Source: Pterobdella sp. o SKG-2022
Lineage: Eukaryota; Annelida; Clitellata; Hirudinida; Piscicolidae
Reading direction: 5' to 3'
DNA length: 64,000 bases
NCBI GenBank assembly: GCA_964035795.1
Contig: OZ038321.1
Coordinates: 19,347,209 to 19,411,208, forward strand
Numbering within the stretch: position 1 is the stretch's first letter; every line of letters starts with the position of its first letter. This document shows positions 13,301-23,490 of the stretch, piece after piece. Below the pieces are notes generated by a model. That model was given only the letters and a program-made list of their open reading frames with translations. It did not search any database and was not told the DNA's origin. The position numbers were made by a program, and so were the translations under genes.

Positions 13301-15079
13301 GGAAGTTGTCCCAGAGTTCTGCTATCTTGGAGGTATGTTATCTGCAGGTGGTGGATGTGAGCTTGCTTCAATAACACGTTGTAAGTGTGCCTGGGCTAAA
13401 TTTCGCCAACTTCTGCCACTCCTTGCTAATCGCCATTTATCATTATTGACCAGAGGCCGTGTCTATTCAACCTGTGTCAAAAGAGCTATGTTACATGCTG
13501 CTGAAACATGGCCCGTAACAATTTCCACATTGAACCGCCTTAGACGAAATGACCTTGCCATGATTTGCTGGATGTGCAACATCAAAACGAATGATAACAT
13601 TTGCTCTCACTCACTCTTTTCAAAACTTGGCATTCGGGATGTTGAGGTAGTTCTTCGTACAAGCAGGATGAGGCGGTTTGGACATGTAGAGCGTAGCGTG
13701 GGTTGGATTTCTCAGGTGTGAAAGTTGGATTTAGATACTTGCAAGAAGCCTGGTAGGCCCAAAAATACTTGGAATGAGCTCATATTGAATGATAAAAAAA
13801 AGCTAGACATGGTTTGTGCGGAGCCACTCGATCGCTCTGAATGGAAAAGCTGACTTCGAGATAGAACTTTCAAAAAGCCCAACCCTTGGTAAAGGAAAAC
13901 GGGCTATAAAAAGGATTTGATTGATTGATTTTTCAGTTATTAATGTTATATCTAAAATTTGGCATGAAGCATCATTCATCAATGTTACTGGTTGATAAAT
14001 AAAATTGATCATGTGAATTTATATATGAATGAAGTTTTACAAGTGAGATCAATCAAACTAAATGTACAGCACCTGGCATGAGAATTTGGCATCAGGGACA
14101 ATCTTTGATGGCCGGGGAAACACATAGAAGTTATACGTTTGAGCTTCATAACTGATACAAAAATGGTATTAGTAAATTAGAAGAGTTTTATCATCATCAA
14201 TTAGCATCTTTATAATCCCACTTTTATGAGATTAGGTGTTAAAGATAATTATTGATACTGACTTTTTATCTGCCTTCTGACTGACCAAACACAATCCAAA
14301 CTGCACTATGATGTAGTCTGAAGCTGGCTATGAATGATATCAATGGATTTGAAGAATATTATCATTTTGAGAGCATGCTAACCAAACACTGATTTGTATA
14401 GTATCACAAAAAACATCCAGAAAACACTTAGAACCTAGATTGAATTTTAGATTTGAAAGCTAGGTCATATATAGATTTGAAACACAGCTTGTTTAAAAAA
14501 ACATAAAATTGATAAATTTTTGTATTGTAGCAAAATGCCTTAATAAGTATGAGTTCAAAATAGCAGTGTTTTCAAAAGAAAATCATTTCAAATTATTGAT
14601 ACAAAACTTGTGTTCATGAACAGACTGTCCTTATAAGATAAAAATGAGTTTCAAGAAATCAATTAATTATTAGTCAGAATAATTATGAAATATTGAAAAT
14701 GTTTAATACCTTAATGAGTTTTTTGTATCTGCTCTCTGGAGTGTCAAAAAACGTTATGTAATCCTTCACACCTTCATCCAGTCCTTATTAAAAATAATAT
14801 AATAACGTTGGAAAAAAATACTGAATACACATGTTTATTCAAACTAATTCATTAAATAGATACATAATCATGCGGGAAAATGAAGTATTTAATAAAAGTC
14901 AAATTAAAAGCAACCTGTAAACTCAGTATCAATGCTCACAAATTTAACATTCTTGATGTGTTCAGATATCTTTTTATAGACTTCTTCAAAGTCTTAAATA
15001 ATCATCAAACAAGTTTTGTTAAGTTGTAAATATGATTTCTTTCAAAAAAAAAAATCTAACTTTTTTGAGTTACATCCAT
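1320..15079 (-). CDS. PARN: PARN, poly(A)-specific 3'-exoribonuclease (deadenylase), about 20 exons
   Basis: PARN shortens mRNA poly(A) tails and trims small non-coding RNAs; it is a DEDDh nuclease of nucleus and cytoplasm. The start exon (15079-15061, MDVTQK plus a split Asn codon) splices to about 14996-14918, which reads NFEEVYKKI and VSIDTEF, the first two acidic residues. Further exons by eye: 14790-14705, 14330-14275, 14165-14065, 10085-10023, 8755-8595, 8335-8245, 7065-6955, 6480-6425, 5925-5825 (VGHNMMLDLLH, third Asp), 5595-5510, 5215-5125, 4850-4760 (FHNAAYDAYVTA, the His and fourth Asp), 4560-4530, 4202-4160 (LFLMRMADVPFLN), 3800-3735 (RNA-binding domain, HVFHVTF), 3365-3310 (DTTAFVSL), 3070-2935, about 2400-2100 (Asn/Ser/Lys-rich), perhaps 2000-1875, and 1390-1320, ending FEIPEWE and TAA like the vertebrate tail. 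All catalytic residues are kept, so it should be functional. Exon edges are approximate; the two exons before the last are least sure. Confidence 0.9.
3436..3665 (-). repeat. Dispersed repeat B, copy 1
   Basis: Read on the minus strand, this stretch matches 23893-24093: both contain CTTGGCGGATGAT, a GGCAAGGCAAACTGC core, a TCGATAATTT segment and an end reading CGACTGCTGTCAACCC. Shorter copies lie at 5700-5815 and 26876-26945. It lies in a PARN intron and has no credible coding capacity. The family is unknown to me; it may be the end of a retrotransposon or a non-autonomous DNA element. Confidence 0.7.
4093..4137. repeat. (ATA)n microsatellite
   Basis: About 14 near-perfect TAA/ATA triplets with one AGT interruption, just downstream of a PARN exon on the intron side. 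A similar trinucleotide habit (ATC, ATT, GGT) recurs across the window. Confidence 0.9.
5700..5815 (+). repeat. Dispersed repeat B, copy 2 (end only)
   Basis: The segment reading AATCTAAACCGACTGC, then TTTCAACCC, AGCTACTGAGACATGTAC and AACAGTTTAATCTAA, matches the end of repeat B as seen at 24020-24093. Only the terminal 100 or so bases are recognisable. It abuts a PARN exon at about 5825. Confidence 0.6.
6328..6388 (+). repeat. Solo 3' tail of an RTE-like LINE
   Basis: This stretch (CACCCTTGGTAAAG, then GGGCTATAAAAGG, then AATTTGATTAGTTGAT) matches the last 55 bases of the LINE ending at 13931. No upstream coding part is present, so this is a strongly 5'-truncated insertion, typical of target-primed retrotransposition. 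Confidence 0.7.
6538..6600 (+). repeat. Dispersed repeat E: (ATC)n joined to GCTAGCATGGGTTG module
   Basis: Six ATC triplets are followed by GTTTTACGTCCGTCTC, then TATGCTAGCATGGGTTGGGC. Degenerate relatives lie at 7085-7185 (minus), 7735-7790 (plus) and 21940-21990 (minus). The constant link between the trinucleotide run and the unique module shows it moves as a unit. I recall similar modules being common in cephalopod sequences, but cannot verify this here. Confidence 0.7.
7085..7185 (-). repeat. Dispersed repeat E, copy 2
   Basis: On the minus strand it reads CATCATCATCACCGTTTTAA, then a GTGCGTTTCTAGGATAGC segment and ATAGGTTGGACGGGG, a diverged copy of the 6538 unit. It sits directly before a copy of repeat A. 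Confidence 0.6.
7199..7545 (+). repeat. Dispersed repeat A, copy 1 (about 345 bp)
   Basis: This is colinear with 22338-22690 on the same strand. Shared blocks in order: GGCATGAC, CCTGTCCAGG or its variant, TAAACRACCCTTCCCTGT, CAGTAATCCTTTG, TTTTTGGAGG or its variant, ATCAGTCTGCTCTYATCAGG, then GATGATGAAGATAGG and AACCTACAYGGTGAA. Neither copy has a conserved frame. It lies in a PARN intron. Its identity is unknown; a retrotransposon 3' UTR or a SINE-like element is likely. Confidence 0.8.
7735..7790 (+). repeat. Dispersed repeat E, degenerate copy 3
   Basis: ATCCTCATTCTACGTTCG is followed by TTTCCAGGCTAGCATGAGTT. This keeps the order of the 6538 unit with an eroded ATC run. Confidence 0.5.
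9101..9216 (+). repeat. Dispersed repeat C, copy 1
   Basis: TTTATTATAGTGATGTTTAA, then CCCAGAGAGTTTCAAGATC, matches TTTATTATAGTGATTTTCAA, then CCCAGGGAGTTTAAAGATCC, at 55676-55795. Similarity continues loosely to a final T-rich run. Both copies start after an (ATA)n run. Function unknown. Confidence 0.65.
10690..13931 (+). mobile_element. Dead RTE-like non-LTR retrotransposon (endonuclease, RT, PHD-like finger), in a PARN intron
   Basis: The order is that of an AP-endonuclease LINE. At 10905-11555 an endonuclease-like region includes CLQETRWK, DWNGH and a QVDYIL end. At 12230-13060 a reverse transcriptase has KAAGPSG, AFDRVPREVIW, GVHQGSILSP and catalytic YADD near 12938. At 13104-13240 comes a Cys4-His-Cys3 finger (CDVC, CGGC, WVHKKC, CARC), then a tail with GRPKNTW. 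The 3' end is TATAAAAAGG plus (TTGA)n, with short tandem 3' repeats like RTE elements. The frame shifts near 11210, 11556, 12420, 12560 and 13280, with extra stops near 11845, 12150, 12635 and 13719, so it cannot be translated whole. It lies antisense inside PARN. The RTE/BovB or RTE-X assignment is from memory of motifs; another jockey-superfamily clade is possible. Confidence 0.85.
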
Positions 15080-15605
15080 TTTGAAAAAGTAGTTTGAATT
15101 ATTTAAAGATGTTTTATAAAAATATTGGTTATCATTAACTTCGTATAGTTATGGAACTTTAAGAATAACGATAATGGAAAAGTTGTTTAAAGTTGAAAAA
15201 GATTCACAAAAAACATTCAAAATTTCAAAAAAATTGAAAATATGTTTAAACAAAAATGAATATAAATTTTAGTTTAAAGTAAATTAATTTATAAGTAAAT
15301 TGGCTTTTAAATATGAATTCACATAAAATTTAGTGCATCGTTAAAACAGCGACATCTAAGTTTGTTAGAGTAATTTTAAGATCTATTTACTTTCATAATC
15401 CTCAATGTTTTCTGTTTGAAAATTGAAATTTAATGTGGTTTTTCAAGTTATAATGTTAAAATCTTAAATTAATATGACGCTTTTCTCTTTATTTAACACG
15501 ATCGATAATGACCGTTCAATCCTACAGACATCTCTATTTTCTATAAATAATGCATTAAATTCGTTATAGTTTTTTTTTTATTATTTTTGAAACTATTTTG
15601 ATAAA
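15080..15605. promoter_or_regulatory. Divergent upstream region of PARN and the BAHD1-like gene
   Basis: The two start codons lie 526 bases apart, facing away from each other, so both promoters and 5' UTRs must fit here. The stretch is AT-rich with a small GC-richer patch near 15500-15535 (TTAACACGATCGATAATGAC) before the BAHD1-like start. No TATA or initiator can be named with confidence. Confidence 0.5.
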
Positions 15606-18600
15606 ATGTACAAGAGAAAACACGGTTTGGGCAAACGCCGAGCTTCGAGTTTGACAGGGTCCTATAATGAGTCGAATGTTGCAGTCTTGTGTCAAGACAA
15701 CTTTTTTGGTGGCTTCAAATACAATTTAGTCTATGGTGCTCATAAAAAAAGCTCAAAAGAAGATGATTCTAACACTCAACAAAAATATAAAACGAAGATT
15801 ACAAAAACGAAAAAAGCTAAAATTAGTAAAAAAATTGTATCAAAAAATAAAAAAAATGATGTTTCAATAAAGAAAGTGAAGGTTCGAACTCGAGTTTCGG
15901 GCGATATGGAGGTAATGAATAAAAACCTACAATGTAAGAGGACCAAAAGAAAAGTATCTTTAGATGCTAATGCTATCACTTTTGCTATTTTAGAATCTGA
16001 TCAACCTTCTAAGAAAAAGTTGAAGTTTTCATCTGAATCAAAAAGGTCAAGTGATGAAGAGAATAGTGCTAGAAAGAATAAAGTTAAAAATATTCAAGAT
16101 CTTAAAAATTCAAAATCTCTTAAACAAAAGAGTTTAAATTTAAATGGTTCATCAAGAAAAAAACAAAGTTTGGAAGAGAGAAATGTTATGTCAACTAAAC
16201 AATCAAAGACTTCCCCAAAATCAAAGTCACCCTCTAAAACAAAAAAACCCAATTCGATAAAGTCAACACCAAGCAAATCAGACTCTGATGGCAAAAATGT
16301 AACTTCAAAATCAAAAGTGGAATCAATTGACATGGGATGTAGTCCAATCACTCCAAGTCTTTTATTTCCTTGTGTGGAAATAATCAACAATGATGTCACC
16401 ACAAAAAGCGTTCAAAATCAACATTCAGATAGTATTAAAAAGAAAAAAAGTAATTTTAAAATTAATTATCAACCGAAAAAGAGTTTGAAAAAAAAGAATG
16501 AAACTAAATCAAATAGTAATAGTAAAAATTTAGTTAAAAGATATGAAAGTTCCACCTTATATTCAAGTGCTAAAAAGAGACTTTTCACAGATTCATTCAA
16601 AAATATAAAAAAATCATCTATTGATAGTAAAACAAAAAATGTAACACCAACTAAAACTAAAAGCCCTAAAAAAGTTTTGGAAAATAAATTAATAACTACT
16701 AAAGATAAAACTAAAAGAATTAAAAAATTAAATACTATGAAGACTCAAGTTTTAAGCAATAAGAAAAATGATAAAAAGCCAAAAAAAGAAGAAAAAGTGT
16801 CAAGACCTGCCAAGAGAATTGCCAGTCTCAATGCTCAGGTACTTATTTCATACATTTTTACTTATTATTATTCTATCTTTGTTTATATAATATGTTAATG
16901 ATCACAGTTGTTTTTATCAACCTATTCTGAGGACTTGAAGAGAAATCAGAGGAGTGACAAAGGCAAGGCAAGAAAATCAAATGATGGCAACAACCATGCT
17001 GCAAATACTTCTTCAGTTGATGAAAAAATATCAAAGGATCCTTTAAGCATTTTTCAAATACCAGATAACAAATTCACTAAGAAAGTAACACCTTTTAAAC
17101 AAGCTAGCAAACCTCTCAAGAAGTCAAAGAAGTCTCCATCAAATACTACGTCCACTATCGCCACTTCAACCAAACTGAGTTGGTCTTCCACATCAAAATC
17201 TCTTGTTAACACTGTGTTGTCTTTGGGCAACAGTCAAACATCTGGCAACACCTCAACAAATGGTTCTAGTCTTGCATCAAACAAATTAAAGGCTCTTGTT
17301 TCTGAATCAAGCAGCTTGCAAACATCTGCCTTGCTGGTACTTAGTTCCCAAAAGAAGACTCAAACTTCTGAAAAGGCCTTCAGAACTATCCGACCAGCTC
17401 TATCTTCAGTCACATCTCGAACTGAAGTGGTTACAGAAAAACAGAAAGTTTTGACTTCAATGAAGACAACTTCAGCCGTTGTTGCAACCATCCTTCCACA
17501 CATCCCAGGTCAGATCTGTTTTGCTCGTCAGACTGCTCCAGTCTTTCCATCCACCAATCTCTACAACCCACCTATTCAACAAAGCACTAGACCCATTCTG
17601 CCACACACAGGTTTTATACCTCACTCTGCATCAGTCAATAAGTTCTCTGCATATTCAAGCATTTTTTACAATACTCCATCAAACAACAAGATGTACAACA
17701 TTTTCCCACATCAGGCACATCAGTTTGCCAATAATTCCACTTCGACAGCTACTTTCCTTTTTGGTCCTTCTCACCCTCCATTGAACTTTCAAGCCAATCC
17801 ACCTTCTTTTGTTCACTCTTCCATTCCATACCATCCTTATTATAATCCCTTCAATCCATTCTTCTCTTCCATCCCTCTCTCTAATAATAAATATCAAACT
17901 ATATCAACTCCTCATAATCAGAACTTTTATCAGACTTACAACAATAATTTTAACAGCAGTTTTTCTAAAGTCAATACTGCTACAACTGCAACAAACATCA
18001 TGGAAACTAATAAAGTTTACAAACCAACTTTTGTTGAAAATAGTTCTCAAAAGAAAAAGATATGCAAACCAAAACAAACTACAACAGCCAGCAATAACAA
18101 TTTTTCTCTTCCTCCCAAAATCAACAATGTCAATGTCTCAACTGGAAATTTTGTGAAAATATCTCCAAAGGTGACAACCAAGTTGGAGGAAAAGAACAAA
18201 CTGCTCTTTAAAATTGTACCCCCCACCTCACTGATTCTTCCTATGAACCCACCCACCACCACTGTGGCTGCCCTTGAATCCAAACAGCTTGTTTTCAATG
18301 CTCCAAATGTGTGCCATGTAACACCTGAAAAAATTAAAACCATCAAAAAAAATAGGAATAAGACAAAGACACCAATCCAAGTTGCACCAGTGTGTACTAG
18401 CAAGATTGACTCTCCATTGGAATCACTACCACCACGATCTAGTAATGCTTTAACAAGTTGTTCTGTTGTTCTTATCGACGATATTGCACCAAAAAAGTCT
18501 GTGTCATCTCTCACTTTTCAGAGTGAACAGAAATTTTCTAAGAATGAAAATGTAAAAAGTGTTAAATTTTTTTGGAATAGAAGACCAAAAAGAAAAATTG

Positions 18601-21320
18601 TATCAAAGAGGTTGAATGCTTTGAAAAATGTTAGGTTTGAAATGAAATCGCTGAAAAAACGCAAAAATTTGAAAGCAAAGTGCCGTAAGAAGGTGTTACA
18701 CAAAAATTTTAATTCAAAAAGCAGTCTTACATCGTTAAGTGACATAAAAATGCCAAAAGACAAAGAGTCTCAAAAGGTTACAGAATCAAACAGTTCTGAT
18801 ACCAGCACCAGGCAGGATGTTGCCAGAGCTGATGACTGCATCAAAGAAACTGATATCTCTCTGAACAATCAATCTGAACAACAAAAAACAACAGATGTGC
18901 TTGAAGCATTAAAAAGCACAGTGACAACCACCACAAGGACCTCATCACTAACTATTGAAACCTCTAAATCTTGCTCCTTACCAACTATGTCTCCCAAGCA
19001 AGCCACTTTGGTGAAGAGATTGGAAGGGAGGAAGAGTGATTCAAGAAAGGTGGAGAGTCTCAAGAGAGGGGTTGGTGTTGTGAAGGGGTGTGAGGGTGGT
19101 AAGAAAGATGGCAAGATCAACAAAAGTGGTGTTTCTAAGCAGAAGACATGGTCTTGGGTAGGTCAACCCTCCATGAGAGTTGTGGCTGTTCAGGTGATGA
19201 TTATAATTGGCATTACCAATTTCAAAATAATAATAATGAACATGCACCACTCAACAGTCTGATGGCTACCTCATGAGAAGGGTTTGTTACCCTGGCATCA
19301 GACATTTGGATGGCGACCTCATCAATGTGAGGGATTGTGTTTTTGTGAGGTCAGGATCCAAGGAATCTGACATCCCTTATGTTGCTAAGATATATGCATT
19401 GTGGGAAGAGGGCTCTGAAGGTTGGCACTTATTATCTCATTATGTTGCTCAATCACAATATTTTTTGCGCTATATTGCTAATGATCTACATTCCATTCTA
19501 TGGTGCTATTTATATTCAAATCATGGTGGCAGGAGAGATGGTGATGGGAGTGTTTTGGTTTTACCGCAAGGAACACCTCGAGAACGTCACAATCGCCTCC
19601 AGATACCAGGATTATGAGGTAATCTATACCATTTTAATAGTCCATCTTACATATAAGTATGTGTCATATTAATATTCCACTTATTCCATTCTTAAAGCAG
19701 ATATTGATATGGCTTCTAATTCTAATATCAATTTTTTATAGTCAGCATCTTTGTCTTTTGCATGGGGTGACTTTTTCTCATGACCTTAACCATCTCCTTG
19801 CAGGTGTTTGCATCTCGGCACAGGGATGCAGTCCCAGTGGCATGTATTGAGGATAAGTGTTATGTCCTGCCATTTGACCACTACTGCAGGTCTTATTTTA
19901 TTATCAACTTTCCTGTTTCATTTTATCGCTGCTTGTATGTCAATATTTTTGGAATGATTATTATGTATTGTTTTTTATTGATGATGATAATTATGTTTTT
20001 TAACACGTTCATCTGTAGGTAGATGCTAAAAAGCTTTAAGAAATAGTTAATTGATTGTTTGATGACTTAAACAGATACAAGGGCATCTTGAGTCGGGGTG
20101 AGTGGGGAGTGAAGGATGCTCTAAACACACAGATCGTCCCATCCATCCCTAATACACACGAAAAACCAAGCACTGATGAAGAAACTCATGAAAATGATGT
20201 TAAAACCACTCAAGCACTTCCGATCTCATCTTCATCTTCAACCACCACCACAACCACTTTCACCATAAGTCAAATCAGCCTTCAAACACTTACAACTAGT
20301 CTCCCACCCTCTTCAAGCAACAACCCAGCTACAACTGTAGAGTTCAAAAAGCCTTGTGGCGAAAAGACTCAATCAAAAGCATGCAACTTTCCAAGCACAC
20401 TTGCCTACCTACACTTCCTGGCATCCGAAGTTCACAAGGACAACATCTTCCTCTGTAGACATACCTATGACATCAAACTCAAGCGTATCTCCAAAAACCC
20501 CCACATTCTCAATCTCTCTCCATGCAACAATAGTAATAATACTAGTGGTGGGAGTACCGTCGGCAACAACAATAACGTGAAAGTGATAAGCACTCAAAAC
20601 AACAGCGATAACACGCAAAAGACACTCAATACAGGCAACCACCTCATGTACAATAACAATAACATCGGATACGACCAGTCATACCACCATCAATTTACTT
20701 TCCCCTATAACTACAGCCACTACCATAACCCCCTACTACACGTACCACACAACAGTTACCCTCATGATAATATTTCGGCTAACAATGATAAGTATTATCA
20801 CCACCCCGTTTACGACGTAGGCGGTTATAATGAAGATATGCAAGCAAATGCACAAGACAACACCAACAAGAATTTTGATAAAGGTACAACAGAAGGGGTG
20901 GATAAAGCTGAAGGAAGTAGTTCACATGATGTTGAGAAGGTTGAAGGTGTTATAGAGGGAAGTGCTAAGGTAGTAAATGCTATTGACGGTGGTTTGGTGG
21001 ATGAAGGGGTTGATGTGGTAAGTAAAGATTGTGATTCAGTAGGTAAAGATGATCGTGTTTTGATGATGAAGGGAAATAATGACACTAATTCAATGGCTAA
21101 GAAGAATAATGACGATAATTTAATGGATACGAATGAAATTACTGATTTGACTGTTAATACTGATAATGGTGAAGTTGTGCTCACAAATGATGGTGGTAGG
21201 GTGGTTAGAGGTGTAAAAGATGATGGTGGAGGATTTAATAAGGATGATGGGGGTGCTTTGATACATAAGGATGATGAAGGTGGTGACGATGATGACAAGA
21301 AGCTGGTTATAGATTGTTGA
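15606..21320 (+). CDS. BAHD1: BAHD1-like chromatin protein with a C-terminal BAH domain, six exons
   Basis: BAHD1-type proteins read repressive chromatin through a BAH domain and promote heterochromatin. Exons by splice sites and phase: 15606-16838, 16908-19193, 19258-19420, 19533-19618, 19804-19889, 20075-21320, giving 1,699 residues in one clean frame. Residues 1-760 are very rich in Lys and Ser; later parts are rich in Thr, Pro and Asn. [12 protein letters not shown] opens the BAH region, followed by [35 protein letters not shown] and [20 protein letters not shown], close to vertebrate BAHD1. [17 protein letters not shown] is also a BAHD1 signature. A Gly/Asp/Asn-rich tail of about 265 residues follows. 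Vertebrate BAHD1 is about 780 residues, so this one is much longer. Possible poly(A) signal AATAAA at 21670. TNRC18/BAHCC1 relatives fit less well because the FASRH/KCYVL block is BAHD1-like. Confidence 0.85.
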
Positions 21321-21750
21321 AGTAGCAAAGATTTTTGCTGATTAAAAATTATTTGTATAATATTTATATTATACATAATTATTACATAAACCATGAATTT
21401 TTGAGATATATATTTACTTTTTGAATGTTGTTGACTGTTTATTTAATCATGTGTACGGCTACTTTACAGTTGGAGTATATGTTTTTTCAAGGATATTTTC
21501 GACTAGGGTAAGCGGTATGTACGTATGGTGAGTGTGTCCATTATGAATCATGACCCTCTGATTTTTATGATGTTTTATCTGAAATATTGAATCATGTAAG
21601 AATGATTGTTTATGTTGTTCATGTATTTTTAATATAAATTATGATTTTTGGATGTTAGCTCATTTGTTTAATAAAATTTTAATTGTTTGCACAGTTTTTA
21701 AAAATATAATGTAAGAAGTAACTTTTTAGAGACATCTTGATGTACTTTTA
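21321..21750. other. 3' flank of the BAHD1-like gene
   Basis: AT-rich sequence without credible frames. It probably holds the 3' UTR of the BAHD1-like gene (AATAAA at 21670-21675). Confidence 0.5.
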
Positions 21751-21756
21751 GCAATA

Positions 21757-21935
21757 CCAATGAACATTAACGTCGATATTATGAGAAAAAATTTTAGTAC
21801 ATTCATTAGCAAAAAAAAAGCTAGAATTTTCGGCAAGTATAGCCTTAACATAATATGTTAGATGCTAACGTATTATGTTAAGGCTATACTTGCCGAAAAA
21901 TTTTTCTGATAAGATCGACATTAATGTTCATTGAC
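21757..21935. repeat. Nested inverted repeat with near-perfect hairpin
   Basis: Inner arms of 29 bases (21827-21855 and 21871-21899) are exact reverse complements. The 15-base centre is itself GTTAG-ATG-CTAAC flanked by one T/G mismatch, so the stem is almost perfect to a 3-base loop. Outer arms (CAATGAACATTAACGTCGAT on the left, ATCGACATTAATGTTCATTG on the right) pair with one mismatch. This suggests a foldback or MITE-like element. No coding capacity. Confidence 0.9.
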
Positions 21936-21939
21936 AATC

Positions 21940-21990
21940 CATCGTAGCATGGAAACGGTTTTATGATGATAATGAAATAATCTTGAAACA
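21940..21990 (-). repeat. Dispersed repeat E, degenerate copy 4
   Basis: On the minus strand it reads ATTATCATCATAAAACCGTT, then TCCATGCTACGATGGA, an eroded form of the (ATC)n plus module seen at 6538. Confidence 0.5.
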
Positions 21991-22337
21991 TTGTATAAAA
22001 ATAAGCATGAAAGGTACATATATTTTGTGAAAATTTCAAGTTTGAAATGGTAAATATTCAAATATTTTGTAGTACGCTGTACTATCAAACATTATGTATT
22101 TTACTTTAAAGTTTTTGATTATCCTATTAGTTTACGAAAAATAGTGTAACTACCATACATCTATCAATAAAGAACTTCAATAGAGAATTAGGTTGATAAT
22201 ATTTAGGTATTGGTTTACAATCTCTTCTATATAACATTGCATTGAAAGGTATATACGAATTGAGATATTTACACAAAAATATTGCTCAAAGTTACCAATA
22301 AACAAAGTTACAGTACTCCAAAACAACAAAAATTTTT

Positions 22338-22690
22338 GGCATGACTTTAAACGGCACCTGTCCAGGGCATGACATTGCAAGGCATTTACTTATCGCCCTA
22401 TCGTTTAAACCTGCTAGCGGTGGGGCTGTTACCCTTTCAACGTGCAAGTCTAAACGACCCTTCCCTGTCCTTCAATAATCCTTTGATGTTACCCATTTTA
22501 TTTTGTCAAGGTAATTTTTTTGAAGGTCCCAACCTGACTGTTTTATCAGTCTGCTCTCATCAGGCTAAGTTTTTAACTCTAATTCTTTGCATAAAAATGC
22601 AAAGGAAACATCCTAGGACAAGTAGTAACAGTCTGGTGATGAAGATAGGGTACGTTACTAACCTACATGGTGAAAAAGAGAAATAAAAAA
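22338..22690 (+). repeat. Dispersed repeat A, copy 2 (about 350 bp)
   Basis: Colinear with 7199-7545 (blocks listed there). An open frame crosses it but is not kept in the other copy, so coding is unlikely. It lies between the BAHD1-like gene and the 3' end of BRAP. Confidence 0.8.
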
Positions 22691-23490
22691 AACAGATAAA
22701 TTCAAATTTATTTTATATTTCGAACTATTCGCATACAACACTTGACTAGCTCGTGTAGTTGAAGCTCAAAGTTTTGCTGACATTTGTGACAGAGTACAAC
22801 TAAAACGATTCAAATCGAACACATTTATTGACTAACATTAAGCGTTCCGTAAGCCAAACTCCTTTTTCAAGTGATAATTCAGTTTGATATAAATAATTGT
22901 TGGAATTTGGCTAATGTAGTTACCCATAATAGATGTTGAGCTACTACACGAAGGATAATCATTTAAATGCAGCCATTACACTAAGTTTGTTAGTACTTTA
23001 AATTATTTCATCTTTTTGTGTATTTCATGTGTACCGTTGTTTGATTGTCAACTTTTCAACGCCTTATCTAAACATAGTCGACAAGAAAATTCTTGTTCCG
23101 TATATACAATTTTTCTTGTCTGGAGAACTTTCTAATGTCTATTTCTAACCTGAATCTTTAGTTGAAATTCTTTAAGCTTATTTACTTGTTAATTATTTTT
23201 AGGTTCTTGGCTATAATATTATGAAGGCTTTGAATAAAATATTATTCAGAAAGGTTTGTGTAGTTGATCACCGAAGATAAAAATAGAAAGGTGGAATAAG
23301 TTACTTTACTGCCAAAAGTGACTGAGTTTGAATAACACAAGCAACATTTAACAATGCGAATGTACAAGCACGAATGGAAATTTTAACAATCGGTACAACA
23401 TCTCGAAGCCCAGTTCTCATAATAAGACTTCAATAGTTATCAACATACAGTTGTTGATAACAACAAAAATAAATAAAAGACGATGATGCT
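22691..23490. other. Gene-free stretch before the BRAP stop codon
   Basis: Unique AT-rich DNA with no convincing exon or repeat. It should contain the BRAP 3' UTR, since BRAP ends at 23491 on the minus strand; AATAAA does not stand out. Confidence 0.4.

Noticed and set aside
18047..18514. Minus-strand 155-codon frame
   Set aside because: Antisense of BAHD1-like exon 2; no splice or family support.
20825..21394. Minus-strand 189-codon Ser/Pro/Thr frame
   Set aside because: Antisense of the Asp/Gly/Asn-rich tail of the BAHD1-like protein; open because of codon composition.
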